A DNA stretch of 64,000 nucleotides. It comes from Stercorarius parasiticus. Lineage: Eukaryota > Chordata > Aves > Charadriiformes > Stercorariidae. Where the stretch lies: contig VWZL01000670.1 of assembly GCA_013396915.1 (NCBI GenBank), positions 624,986 through 688,985 of the forward strand, written 5' to 3'. Below are positions 13,301 through 25,350 of this stretch, piece after piece (position 1 is the stretch's first letter; each line of letters opens with the position of its first letter). The notes below the pieces were generated by a model. That model saw nothing but the letters and a program-made list of their open reading frames with translations. It had not been told where the DNA came from and did no database searches. A program made the translations under genes and the position numbers.

Positions 13301-16130
13301 TGATTCATATTGGATGGCGATCAAAACAAAGTCTTCCTCCAAGTCTAATTAATTTTTGTTTTCATTCTCACTTGCATCTGAATTAGCAGTGGACAGTTGA
13401 TACATATGTATTAAAATTTCCCTCTTAACTCTGATGATAGAAGCATATGTGTGTTTCACAGCGTGCTGTGTGTCAGGGTACCTGGAGAATATGGTTTTAG
13501 TTGGTACAGACAGATCATAAGGGAGGGTACCCATAGGTATGAGAAAAATGCTTGATAATTTGCATAAGCAGCTGGCAGTATGCTCAGAGGGCCAAAAGCT
13601 CCCACCGCATCTGTGGATCACCATCAGATTGCTCTGCCCCTGCTTCCGTATAGCATATATATCACTACAGAAATTACAGTTTCCTTTTCTGCCTTTCAAA
13701 TTATTGTTAAGCTTAGAGTTGAATGTGCTAGCTCTTCCCTTTCCCTCAAAAATAGGAAATTCTTCCCCATATGTGGAAGCTTCTTTCCTTTTAAGGACAC
13801 AGAGTTGTCTTTTTTTCTTCCTGTTACATTCAGTTTCCTAATCCAGAATCATTACCTTGACTGAGAGATGCATAATAACCAGAAATGCATGGTAAAGTTG
13901 ACAAAAAAGAATAACCTCTGCTACAGTATGATATTTCATGTAAGAAGCTATACAGTAGCAGTTGTGATACCTCAAATTTCCTATGTTATTTCCTGTACTT
14001 ATGATAGCATATAACTGTGATATCTATTTGCACTTACGTTTTATGATGGTCATTGCAGAAACTGACTACTGTGAAGTAGAATATAGCTTATTCAAAGAAA
14101 TAAGGAAACATACAAAACAAGAAGATCCTTGCCTTTTTTCTGGAATAAGGACAAAATTTTAGCCACCCTTCTATGTCTATCCAATTGGTTCTGGTCTATG
14201 TCACTTCAAATGACACTAGAATGGTAGCATCATGCACAAAAGCAATACATCCTTTCATTTATTTAAGCCCATGTTCAGTATGAATATTTGGCTGGGACTG
14301 AAACAGAGGGTGATTTGCACATCCAGTCGTTTTTTATTCATTATAAATAGCTGCTACTAAACTCATGTTGATAATCAAAGACATTTCCCTGACTTTTGGG
14401 GAGGTTTTACTCATATTTCTGAAGAATAATCAAGAAATAAGGGTTAGGTTTTTTGTCAATATCTGTTCTGTCTGCAACCCTAGTTGTTACTGGTGTTCAT
14501 TTGTACCTGCAGGATAATAGGCCACTTCTCTTCAACACTCATTTTTGTCTGGAAAAATCACAAAATACTGAATATACTTCACATTCTTAGGTTGCACATC
14601 TTGTAAACCTGAGTATTGACCTGTCTTTCCCTCAAATGACAATATAGTAGTGCTTTAAGAGCCTTGCTGAGTAACTAAGGTAGTGATAGATCGGAAAAAC
14701 AAAGTCATTTCAGTCACCCTCTATGCACACACTTCAGCCATTAAAGTTAGATTAGGTATTTGCAGTTTGAACTCTGGCTGATAAAAGGTCTGATTGCCCA
14801 GCATTTTGTCAATGCCCATAAGCAGAAGGAAGTATGCATCCGGAGAGAGGAATGAAATCACTGACGGGAGACGCTGGTTCAGTCAGAAATCAGGAACTAC
14901 AAGGTAAGTGCAATGTGATTAAAATCAAGATAACATAGCTGGCACTAATAAACGAGAGCCTCAGGAGGGGCAATCTAAAGCAGTGTGAAGAGCAAGGGAG
15001 ACAAAAAGGATGAAGGAGAAAAGAATGCCGTATTTCAGCAGAAAAGACAGGATGTTACACTTAGATTTGAATTTCATGAACAAATGAAATTACTTCACCA
15101 ACAGTGATTTACACATGCTTCTAGATAAAGCTATGATGGCCATGTGATGAGAAAAAAGAATCTGCAAACAACTGAGTTTTCTCAGACAGGGAAGGGCTTA
15201 AACAGAATTTAGGTCATAGCACCCAACAAGAGTGGTAGGGGGAATCAAGGGCATGCTAAAGCAGGTGAAAAAGAGAAAGAATATTTGGGATGCAAAGCGA
15301 AAAGTCTGAAACTAAAAGAGCCAGACACACCAAATACAACTCCAATCCTTAATATGAGCAAAGCCAGAAATCAACCAAGAATACAGCTAGACCATTATAC
15401 AAATAGATTATAATACAAAATGTAGTAAAAAACTCTTTAGAGGGGTGGTTCTAGAGGATGTTATTCTAATAATAGATATATCCATGTGTAGTATTTTTAA
15501 ATGTTTCAAAGATAGCAGGGCATTTGCACCTTCGTTGTGTACATACCGAGACATCAGGATGCATAAAAGCTGTATAAGACATTTTATAACAAAATGAAAA
15601 AGAATCAAAGTGTCAGCTGCATAGTTAAAGCAGTATGGAATTTGTCCTCACAAGCAAGCTAAAGAAATTTAATACAGAAAAAACAGAAATAAAGCTACTT
15701 ATAGAGGCTTCAGCCTCAAGCACCACATATACTTTTCATGACTACTGCTTCAAGGAATTAAATACCACCAAATAATTTAGCTCAGTAAGTCCTTAACCCC
15801 TGACACACATTGTTTTACAGAATGATCACATAATGGTAACTTTTTAAATGGTGTTTTTCGGCAAAGGAGATATTTGTCTTGATTTGTCAGCCTATTGCTT
15901 TTTACCTGATCTAGCAAAAGTAAACAGATCATAAGTGAGGCGACAATTTAAAACGCTGGCCTATTCTTCAAAGGACTTGACTCCAGGGATTTCTAGAAAA
16001 GAAAACAAAGGAGGTCCCAGAGGTGAAAATTCCACGACCAGACCCACAAAGAGCGAGGTCCTTTTATTGCAGCCTATGACTCTCAGCAGTCGTGGCACAA
16101 ACAACTAGGCAAATAACCTGAAATGCTAAG
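13300..16130. other. Unique AT-rich DNA, no gene seen apart from the exon-like segment
   Basis: Frames at 13349-13699 (-, 116 codons) and 13539-13864 (+) overlap on opposite strands. They carry no recognisable domain and look like shadows of pyrimidine-rich DNA. No RNA gene or transposon is recognised. The exon-like piece at 14834-14903 is listed separately. Confidence 0.5.
14834..14903 (+). other. Exon-like segment with consensus splice donor, unassigned
   Basis: An ATG at 14834 opens 23 codons (beginning MHPERGMKSLTGDAG) that run to 14903. There the sequence AAG/GTAAGT gives a full match to the vertebrate 5' splice-site consensus. A TATA-like GATAAAAGG lies about 50 bases upstream of the ATG at roughly 14780-14788, so an alternative first exon is imaginable. 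I do not recognise the peptide, and no partner exon was identified downstream. By chance about one such donor is expected per strand in 64 kb, and two others occur on this strand. This is a candidate only, and it could be noncoding. Confidence 0.2.
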
Positions 16131-16133
16131 CAA

Positions 16134-16305
16134 CATGGCCAGACTGATCCTTGGTGTAACTCTGTTTATTTGGCGGAATTTGTATCCCAGACAACTGCTG
16201 TGCTGAGTCTAATTCAAACCTGATGTGAGCAGGTTCAGCTCCCTTGATATCAATGCAATATGACCAGCTTAGCACAGGAGGCCTGGATTTGGCATAACAT
16301 GTCTC
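16134..16305. repeat. Probable palindromic amniote relic repeat
   Basis: The left arm GATCCTTGGTGTAACTCTG (about 16145-16163) and the right arm CAGCTCCCTTGATATCAATG to ACCAGCTTAGC (about 16234-16275) resemble the two ends of an old amniote repeat. Its consensus, as I recall it, reads CTGGTGTAA...CCATTGAAGTCAATGG...TTACACCAG. The arms are partly inverted relative to each other, as expected for a foldback-type element. No coding capacity is expected. Identification is by memory of similar sauropsid sequence, with many substitutions. Confidence 0.4.
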
Positions 16306-18220
16306 TTGTAGTGAATTGATTTTGCAAAACACCACAGTTTGTCAGCCCTTTTGATATCTCCAGTCTCAGGAGAGCTGCCCCCTTCTAGTACTGCATTGAT
16401 TCATTGCTGAGTTGACCTTTACAAATGGACCAGAATAGAATGGAATTTAGTTTATATATTGTCTTTCATTCAGGAGATGTCTCCAATCACTGATAAACCA
16501 ATAATAACATGAATATAACGTGTAGGCAAATATAAAAACAGTTGTAAATTAGGCAGCAGTACATATATTACTTTGAATATAAGACTATTACAAACGAAAA
16601 AATATTGTTCGCTTGTATTTTAGAGTTTTTCCACTTTCCATTTAAAGCATAATGTTGCAGAATTCATTTTGAACTGTAGCATAAATTCACGTGTAACTCA
16701 TTTCACTCGTTCATTCTTTTGCTTTTAAAACTATTTTCTTTCTTACAGACGAATAATATGTATTTTTAATTGCTTCCCAGATTTCTGTGCAGTTATTTTG
16801 AGATGTATGAGGCTGTGCTTTGTAGGTCTTACATATCCGTCTCTACAAAGCTGCCCATTGATGATAGCAAGCCATTCTTTTCAGGTCCATTCCTTCCTTT
16901 CTATTTCCTGATACTTCTGCTGTACCATGGAGGTACATATGAAAGACTGAAAATGCTTTAAAGAGTACAGAAGTGATGGACCAGTATGCTGATACATTAA
17001 AAATGTTTGTGAGCCTGCAAAAATATCTCCCTTACGTGCCTTCATATTCACCCAGAATTGTATTATGCTTGACAGGACTCCTAGCAGCTGATTTGCTTGG
17101 TATGCGCGTGATCACAGGGATCCATAGCATGGTGACAAAGACAACATGAAGCACTTGCTTTGCAAGAAATGCAAAGGGCAAACATGAGAAACAGCAGTCT
17201 ATGAGCTTGAAAAGCAATGAAAACATGGAATAAGGGAATGCAAGGAATTTAATTTTGGGAAGACTAATTTGGAGACATTTAGAAATGCAGACTAGCTGCT
17301 TCTCTGCCTTGTACCAGCTGTGGTTGCCCGATGTCAGATGCTGCCATTCTGATGCATGTATTTTATTTTCTTTCTGCTAGTATAATATAACCCCAAATGA
17401 TTAATGCAACATAAAACATACCTTTGTTGGAGATTGTTGGAAGTCCTCAGAGGCACCTGTCTTGTTTCTAAACACAGCTTTGTAAATCCATTCCATCAGT
17501 CCCTGTGACTGGCAAAAGATTTCCCACTTTTCTGCACCAGCTAACGGGTGGTTATGAAATGGCAAGAACTGGTACATACAGACCACTCTGAGTTTAGGGA
17601 ATTTTACAAATGTAGACGGTTTTTTTTCAAAGTGGATACAGTAGATTGCAGCAGATGGCTCTTTCTGTCTGGTAAGTCCTTCTTCATTCATGGCTCATTG
17701 AACTAGTAGTGTCGTTACCGTCTAGCATGTTAATTTGGAATCCATGTGCTAAACTTCATTGCAAAATTTTATGATGAAAAGATTCAATTTGTGTGCACAA
17801 TAGCTACTATTTCTTATTCAATATGACAAAATAGTTAAAATTCCCCCTAGATATCTTTTAAAGCTGGATTTTCAGCTCTCCTCTACCATTTGATTGGAAA
17901 AGTAGATTTCATGAATCTGTCTAGTTGCTAGGAGGTTAATGCAAAGACATATTTCTTTCCTAGTGACTTGGAAACCAGAAGATTAAAAAAAATCACCTTC
18001 TTAAAATAATTAATCTAACATTAAATATATTTTACATTTACAGCTGTATCTTTCAATTCTTTGCAACCTTTTTCTCAGCATAGGAATTATCGAAGATCTT
18101 CACATTTCACATACTGCACTGTTCATCTCTACAGCATAAGGCAATTTGCACTGGAAGCACATGTTAAAAAAACTTAGAAATTAATCTTCAGCATTATGTA
18201 GTGGATTTCCACAGGCCTTT
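16305..18220. other. Unique AT-rich DNA, no gene seen
   Basis: I find no assignable coding, RNA or repeat feature. The open frame at 17401-17691 (-, 96 codons) shows no recognisable domain. It ends without splice or promoter context that I can support. Confidence 0.5.
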
Positions 18221-18222
18221 TA

Positions 18223-18242
18223 GTGATTAAAATTTTAATCAC
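18223..18242. promoter_or_regulatory. Perfect 20-bp palindrome with TGATTAA half-sites
   Basis: The sequence GTGATTAAAATTTTAATCAC is identical to its own reverse complement. Each arm carries TGATTAA, a core of the type bound by homeodomain and related factors. A further ATGATTAAAG follows at 18245-18254. The surrounding text (18200-18300) is AT-rich with several TAAT and ATTA cores. The symmetry is directly visible. A role as a dimeric binding site or enhancer is inference only. Confidence 0.35.
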
Positions 18243-18489
18243 CTGATGATTAAAGGTTTCATTACTAGGCAATTAGCACTTAACGTGTAAGTGCCAGGCA
18301 TTTAACTCTGTTTTGGAAGTGGAACTGTCAGTGGTTGGGGATTGCAAAGTCGGATGGATCATAAGGCAGCAATGAAGCAAGAGCAAAGGGGCCAGACAAG
18401 GTCGGAGGGAAGGGGAAGCTTCAGGGTGCAAGTGTATGAACAGTGTAAGGATCCCTTTTAGCAGGTTTCAGCAGAAGGAAATTTAGATC

Positions 18490-18625
18490 TAATGAAGGAG
18501 TTATCAGGTTGCAGCAGGATCCCGCCGGGTGCCAGGGGCAGGGTGGCGGGAGGGCCGTGGGGTAGCCCCAAACCCGGGCATTGGGTACCTACCTGGGGAC
18601 GGGGACAGTGGTTCAGTCCTTGCAT
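18490..18625 (+). other. Isolated GC-rich island with G-quadruplex motif
   Basis: In a background rich in A and T, about 110 bases here are strongly GC-rich and contain several CpG. From 18527 to 18562 there are six G runs of at least three (GGG, GGGG, GGG, GGG, GGG, GGGG) separated by loops of one to five bases, which fits the usual intramolecular G-quadruplex rule on the + strand. GGGGACGGGG follows at 18595-18604. An open frame of 72 codons at 18492-18710 spans it, but its Gly/Pro/Arg-rich translation resembles no protein I know. It could be a fragment of a GC-rich repeat, a distal regulatory element or a small CpG-rich remnant. Confidence 0.5.
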
Positions 18626-19329
18626 GATAATGTGGATCTTGAGGAAAAGTATAGCTTGCCCAGAAATTGGTCACAAAGAGAAACCACCTTTGAAAACTTA
18701 TTTATTTTAGCACATTTTAACACGTGAATAGTTATTGCAGTTGTTTTCCACAAAAATATATATTTAGCTGGAAATCTTCACTCTCTTACCCTAGGCAAAC
18801 TGAACTGTAATTTAAGCAAGATTCATTTTTTTTGGGTTTGTTTCAGAATTGTAGACTTTGCATATTGGCACTGAGTGTTGAAATACCGAGCTGATTAGCT
18901 CTTGCTAGTTTTAGCTGCCTCTTAGTCTTTTTTTTTTCTCCTTTTGTTTTTCCTCACCAGCAGTAACACTTTAGACCTAGAAGGGTTACACAGTCTTTTC
19001 CCAGTATAAATATCTAGTATTGATTTATCTGTGAACAAACTAGATTTGTTATTTCATTATAAAATATGTACAGTAGATGTTGGAGCTAGAGGATGTTAGA
19101 ATTCTCTGATCTACCAGAATAATAAAAAAAAAAGACCAGATTTTTAAAAAAAGACCTTGCTCTGACTCCGTTCCATAGCTCGCTTTGATATTAGAGGAAG
19201 CTGCATTCATGTATCAGAGTCTAGACTATGGAGCTTAATATATTCCTTCAGAGTTGTCATGCAGTTTCAAGATAACATAGGGGTTTGAAACTATAACCAG
19301 TCATTCAGAAGGATAGGATGTTCTCTCTT

Positions 19330-19356
19330 ATTTTTTTTTTCTTTTTCTTTTTCTTC
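19330..19356. repeat. T-rich (TTTTTC)-like simple repeat
   Basis: A run of T is followed by repeated CTTTTT units. This is a pyrimidine tract of about 27 bases with no sign of a retroposed element attached. Confidence 0.7.
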
Positions 19357-20190
19357 ACCATTTGAGTATCATTCCAGTGAATAAAGTCATGCTATTGAGA
19401 TGCTGGGCAAGCCAATCAGCAGCGTAATGTCCATGGTGCTTGTGGCAGATTTAGTAAATACGTGGGGGCAAAAATCCAAACCCTACCCCATGTATTATCT
19501 AATTGGTTTTATTTGGTAGAAGAGAAATGTAGTAACAATTAGGCGCAGTCATGTCCTTCATTCTGCTGAAAAGCCAGATAGCAACGAAACAAGGAAGCAT
19601 CAGAATGCATCAGCCACTAAAGGAGCTGTATATGAGTAGGAATTAGATGGTGAGTGTGAGCTGAAATAGGTTTTTGCAGAGATGAAGTTAAAAAAATCAC
19701 AAAGCAATGTAAAAATACTTAAAGAGTGAATGCCTGATTTCAGTCTGATGTTTTGGGAATAGCAAATAGTACACGAAACTGTTCCATCACCTGAGGAAAT
19801 AATGTCAAGCAACAAGCAGAGCATCTCCTGAACAGGCATTATAACCTGGAATATATTATTTTTTTCCTTTTTGTGAATATTAAAAAACATGAAGACTGCA
19901 CATGTCCTTATATACTTTTTATTTAAGATTTGGCAGTTACGATGGTCTCTGCTTACATGAATAATCGCATTGAGAAAGACTGAAATCCAGCATGGAAGTG
20001 AAGTCTGAATGCTGGTTTTGTTTATTTTTCATTATGATAAAGCCCTGCAAATTTACAGCAGAAAATCCTACCGATGCGATAGGCACGGCTGCAGCTTTTC
20101 AAAGATAAATCTATACGGCCTATAGAGCGGCTAGGGTAGGATTTGTCTCGTCTTTATTTTAGCCATCTGCAGAAATTCACCTGACTAGTT

Positions 20191-20208
20191 CTACCTACCT
20201 ACCTACCT
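20191..20208. repeat. (CTAC)n tetranucleotide microsatellite
   Basis: Four and a half tandem copies of CTAC are visible, with clean unit periodicity. It is short and probably only weakly polymorphic. Confidence 0.8.
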
Positions 20209-22574
20209 CAGAAGAAAAGGGCGTATGTCCTTGCGGTCCTTATTTCTCTCCACCGACTGCAAAGTGGACAAATTCAGACATGTTTGCATTGTGTATATTT
20301 GTGTCTGATGAGAGGAATTTTATCCTTATGAAGTTCTTCCTCGGGTGTTCATGGTCAGCTTTCATTTTTATAAACCCCAAATAAATCTGAATCATCAGCA
20401 ACTTGTCATATTACTGCTGGGATAAGATGAATCATGCCCTGGAAGTGTTGAGTGGTTTTTTTGTGTCTTTTTTTTTAACCCAAGCATATGACTATGCAGA
20501 TTAAAAATCCTTAGACAAATGCCGTTGTAAACAAATTAGTTGGGATGAATTCAGCCCTGGGTACTTTATCTTCTTTAACAGTCAGCCATTATGCTTCTGA
20601 GCTGGTAACAACGCATCTCAGAATGAAATGAATTGTACAACACTAACTGCAGCTACCAATAAGGCATTAGGTGGCAATTTAAATGAAAGGAATTAACGTA
20701 ACAAACACTGAACTGGCAAAACTGACCTCCGTACCTTAAGGGGAGATTTCTTTTTTTCCCCCCTTTTTTGCTTTAAGCGTAAGGCTACCATGCAGAAGGA
20801 AACAGATAATTATTATTTTTTTTAATTCCACGTTTGTTTTTTTTACTGGTTATAAAGTGAAATCCTAGTGAATTTTGAGTAATGATAACGACAGAAAGCC
20901 CAAAATCATGAGTTATTGGAGTTGAATGGTGAGAGAAAATCTTGAGACACTCAGCAAGCATTATCAAGTTAATCTTTTTCTGGCTGGCTTTTAAAGAAAA
21001 GATTTTTTGAGGAAACTATTTGGAGACAGGCAGGACAAATTCTGAAGGAAAATACAAAGGCACAGCCATAGAAAAAGGCCCAACCAGTTAATTAAATTTA
21101 AGGAGGTAGTACCCAGTCAGTTGGATGTAACTCTATGGTAAACTAAATTAACAGAGGATCAGACTTTTATATAGCTACAGTCTGTCTTTGTTAAAAAGAC
21201 CTGGTTGAAAATTATAAAAAGAAGATTGTCAAAAGCACTTTGAAAACAGAATTATTACTTTAATAAGCACAAGCATATGGAATGGAAAAGAAATTAGAGA
21301 TTTAGAGTTTACACATACATTTATTTAATCTGTTAGAGTGCAAGGAGTAGACCAAAAAGGAAATGTAAAATTATCTATATACTTCTCACATTTACCATGA
21401 GATGCAAAAGAATTTAGTTCCACTTAATGCATTAGTCTATGAGATCACCTGCATACAGAAAATTTGTTCTAGATTTCATTTCCACTAGCAATCAATCTCA
21501 ATTCAGAAGATTAACTGATTATAGTACCGTTGCAAGTAACTTCCTGTATAACTGAGCATGATTTCTCAATGAATTAGAAATAAATCAGTGATCTCAGTTG
21601 CAGCAACATAAAGACACCTGGTTTAAACATTTATATCCAGGGAAGTAACATCACAGTTGGCGTGCAGGGACCATATAAGAGCCAAGTGTCAATGTTAGAA
21701 ACTTTTTTGGTCCTCCCTTTTCTTCTAGTAGCCCATGCTTGAATCTGAGCTGTCTGAAGATGGGAAGACAGATGGAATAATCAAGAAAAGTCAAGACTGT
21801 AAAAGGCTGTGGGCTTTTTGAAATACAAGTGCTACAAAATAGTAATTTCTCAACCTACTTTGTTCACTTTTACTGAAGTCATATATAATGGATTAATACC
21901 CTATATGAAACAAGTCTATCTTTCTGAGACTCATTTTTATTTCATATACTTCATGAAGTCTTTAAAGCATTATGCAATCTTTTAAAAATGTAGACACTGG
22001 CTACACAACTTTGTTCCAATATCAGTTTCCCAATTGACCTAGCATCTGCTTTGTTACTTATGCTGCTTACTGTCTCCCTTTTAATGCATCCAAAGGCTTC
22101 CCTATTCTTCCAATCACCAAGTTCCCCTACCTTGCACATCACTAAAACAAAAAATTCTTTAAAAAAAAACAAAAGTGCATTGCATGTATATGTTTACCTC
22201 CTCCTTCTTGTTCAAGCCACTGACAAGAAACGCAATAGCAAGACAGAACTGTAGATCTGAGTTTCATCAGAATATTTGACCTAGTTCCACTTGATACTTG
22301 GTTAAAAATCTGCATTTTATGAAAATAAGAAAGACTAAATAGGCTTTCCCAAGCTTAGTTGTTAATGGAAATTCATCAGGTTTTGGGGACATATCTCAAG
22401 GGATTGGTACTTTGCCAAGTGCTATTATACAACAGTATAAAATCTTGTCTGTTTGAGCTTACAGCTGACACACCCATGAATAGGACAGTAAATAACAGGA
22501 GAGGTTACCATTGCAAAGTGATTTGAATTGTTCAGTTTAATGGTTACTCTCCAACCAAGCATATTTTCAAACAG

Positions 22575-23215
22575 ATGAAGATAAGGTAATTCGTCTGGGG
22601 TCAAGGAATGAATGTTATAGGTAAAGGATGGGAAGGTTATTTTGGAAAACAGTCATTCAGAAGGTACACTGGAGTCATAGTACATGAGTGTTTCAATATG
22701 CTAATCCACCTTTTGGATGCGCAAAAAGGGGACTGTAAAATAAGAATATGCCACTGTAGACACAGCTAGTCAGACTAGCACTATACTACTGTGACCATCC
22801 CTGTTGACTGCATTTAAAAAGGATGTTAGAAAAAGCAACATGTGGTAGCTGAAAAACAACCCTTATAAACAGAGCCTTTAGGGACTCGATTTATCCAGCT
22901 AATCAAAGTGGAGGTTAAAAGGTGATTCGATTGCTATATAGAGATACTTATTTCTACTTTGAAATGAAATCTGATCATGGGAAAAAAGGAAAAATTTCAG
23001 TCTTACAGACAAAAGCATAACAAGATATGCACACTCAACCTTGAAACAGAGACAGTAAATGTAATTAACAATTTATCAGGAAAGGCAATAGATGTGCTCT
23101 GGCTCTGACTCTGTAAAATGAGATTAGATATCATTCTGGAAAACATGCTTTGACTCAGCATCTGAGAAAATTATATACATTATAGACCAAGTGATCATAA
23201 TGATTTGCACATAAA
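22575..23215 (+). repeat. Old CR1/L3-like LINE 3' region
   Basis: The segment aligns by eye with the C-terminal ORF2 and 3' end of an old amniote CR1/L3-like family. The best block is at 22875-22950, where AGGGACTCGATTTATCCAGC and then GGTTAAAAGGTGATTCGATT match the stretch encoding ELxLFSLxKRRLRGDLI. Earlier text near 22690-22760 recalls the region encoding an NxxLGCINKG-like block. Later text near 23050-23215 recalls the region ending in the CTAGATGATCACAATGG-type tail, here ACCAAGTGATCATAATGATT. Stops and indels break every frame. It is 5'-truncated and much more diverged than the CR1 copies at 45-56 kb, so it is an older insertion. Confidence 0.65.
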
Positions 23216-25225
23216 GACTACGAATCTATTTGTCAAATGAGAAGCATTGGCAAAGAAAAACAAAGGGTAACCTGCCAGAATTTAATCCTGTCCCAGCATT
23301 TTGAAATGGCAATATTTTGCTCCCTTGTAGTGGGTAAGAGTATCTGAAATGATGTGGCAGACCTCCTCCAGCAGGCTGAAGAGTCCCTGGGTTTGGTATG
23401 ACAAGGAAAATAAGCTGCTTACTTCAGTGGAGAATGGAGAAACATTATCAGGTACCAAGAGCAACCTAGGATGGATGACATGTTGAAAGAAAATGGAGTT
23501 TGGGTGACTGGAGAGGGCTGGTGAAGAGATGACTTCACAGGTGGGTACTTGTGCCTGAAAATGACCCTAGATCTCCCTGAAGAAGACTTCTGTAAATGAT
23601 GCAACCTCACCTGAGTGGCTCAATGAGCTCTTCCTGGGTATTATTTGGCTAGCAGTGTCAGAGCCATTTCAATGTAAATCAGCACAGAGAGCCTTTGAAA
23701 TAAATCAATATACATATGCTAGCCATACAAGTAGCTAAATGCATCGAAACAGGTTGAAAACTAGGCAATTAAAAACTTTAACAGAGCTAAAAGCAACTTT
23801 ATTCAAAATGGAATGAAAGTAGTAAGTCAAATTAAATAAAATACTAAAGGTTATGGTGTGGTACAAGATGAAAGGCTATTATATAAAATATTTGAAAAAT
23901 GAATTAAAGTAAAAACATTCATTAAACCAAATTACAGCTGAGAAGCAGTTAAAGCATATTACTTTGACCCTGCTGAGGTTTATTTCCCATCACACGGTCA
24001 TACTAATTAGCATGAAGTTTCTTAAGAAATAAACACAAACATTTACCAAAGGTAGCTCGCAAGTGTGGTTAGAGGCTTTTAGTAGTCATTTGGTAAAAGC
24101 CTGAACAGCCCTGTGAGAACTTCAGCAGCAGAACAGCTTGTCAAAATAAAACCTTAAGCAGATGGTTCTAAATCACTGGAACTCTACTGCATATGCTGAA
24201 TGCTTGAGCAGTTCTATGAATAACAGAAAGCTGTCCACAAACACGGAGGAAAATAGCAGATGTGTGAAGCTGATGTTACCTGATCTCTATCACATGGAAT
24301 CCTATCGCTGTCAAAAGTGCCATCTCTTGCCTGCTTGAGAAAGTGACTAAAAAAGTCTCTGTTGATCAAGTTGTTCATGAGAAACACCTCCCTTTTTAAG
24401 TACTGTACCTCAGCCTGATGCTGTGAAAAAGGGGGACTTAAGCTAGCACAGAGAGAAGGCAGCTACAGTAACAGTTCCAAAGGAGGTTTCAAAATCTCTT
24501 AATTTCCAATTTACATGTAAACATGAAATGCATCTGTACTTTCAGTTATTTTACCAAATGCATTTCACTGCCACCAAACAGAGCAAGTCTTAGTCACAGA
24601 TTCTTGTTCATGAATCTCTGTTTTCCATGTCCCTGTAGGACAATGTAATATTCTGAGGTAGCAATTGTCTCCTTGTTCAACCTTTATTTAGCATCTCACT
24701 TTCTAGTCTTGGTCACCTAAGAGAAAGAGAACGGAATTTCGTCCTTACTCCCAGTACTGTTCCTTTGTTTTACAGCAAACTATTTAGTATAAAAACTACA
24801 GCACAACTCCTCTTTCTGTGGTAAGTGCTGCAGCCTTTGGCCTCCAGAGCTCTAGTTTCTAACCGAGTTTGTTTCTCTGAGAAATAAGGGCCCCACAGCA
24901 ATAAGAAGATTCGTTTCTGGTAAGTACTATAATATGGTAAACTGAAGCAGAAAATAGAGTCTTTGGCTGCTGATCTTTCATTCTCTACGTAAGTAGGGAT
25001 CAGTCATACTTGAAGACCTTCAAGCATGAATATATTTTTTTCCACAATGTGAACTGATTGTATCTGTAACCAGTATTCGTTATTGGTGGAAGCTGCAGGC
25101 ATCCTTCCACTGCATTACTGTGCCATAGTGGAAGTACTGTTCTTCCCAGAAACTGTTCTCTTTTGAATTATAACCTTAAAACTGCTTACAGTGGTTTTCT
25201 AAAAAAATATATAGCAGAATGCAGA
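23215..25225. other. Unique AT-rich DNA, no gene seen
   Basis: No assignable gene or transposon. Small frames at 23282-23464 and 23419-23610 on the minus strand overlap each other and have no recognisable domain. A weak relic-like phrase, ATGTAAATCAGCACAG, lies near 23674. Confidence 0.5.
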
Positions 25226-25228
25226 TCC

Positions 25229-25350
25229 TCATCTGCGTATGGGACTATATGTATCATTTCTAATGCTACTATATCATTATATGATACTATAATGATTCTA
25301 TATGGTACTGTAATGGTATTATACTACCTGCATGACACTATATGTATTAT
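25229..25350. repeat. Imperfect minisatellite of TACTATATGAT-like units
   Basis: The motif ACTATATG/ATACTATA/TATGGTACTG recurs at roughly 18-21 base spacing through about 120 bases, with substitutions between copies. One frame through it reads as repeats of the pattern YDTIMILYGT, which only reflects the DNA periodicity. Unit boundaries are approximate. Confidence 0.6.

Larger units (their letters stand above)
18625..22570. other. Unique AT-rich DNA with small simple repeats
   Basis: No gene was recognised. The frame at 19600-19890 (-, 96 codons) has no domain that I can name. Simple repeats include a T-rich (TTTTTC)-like tract at 19330-19356 and (CTAC)n at 20191-20208. Several poly-T or poly-A runs occur, for example near 18929 and 20817. 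Confidence 0.55.
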
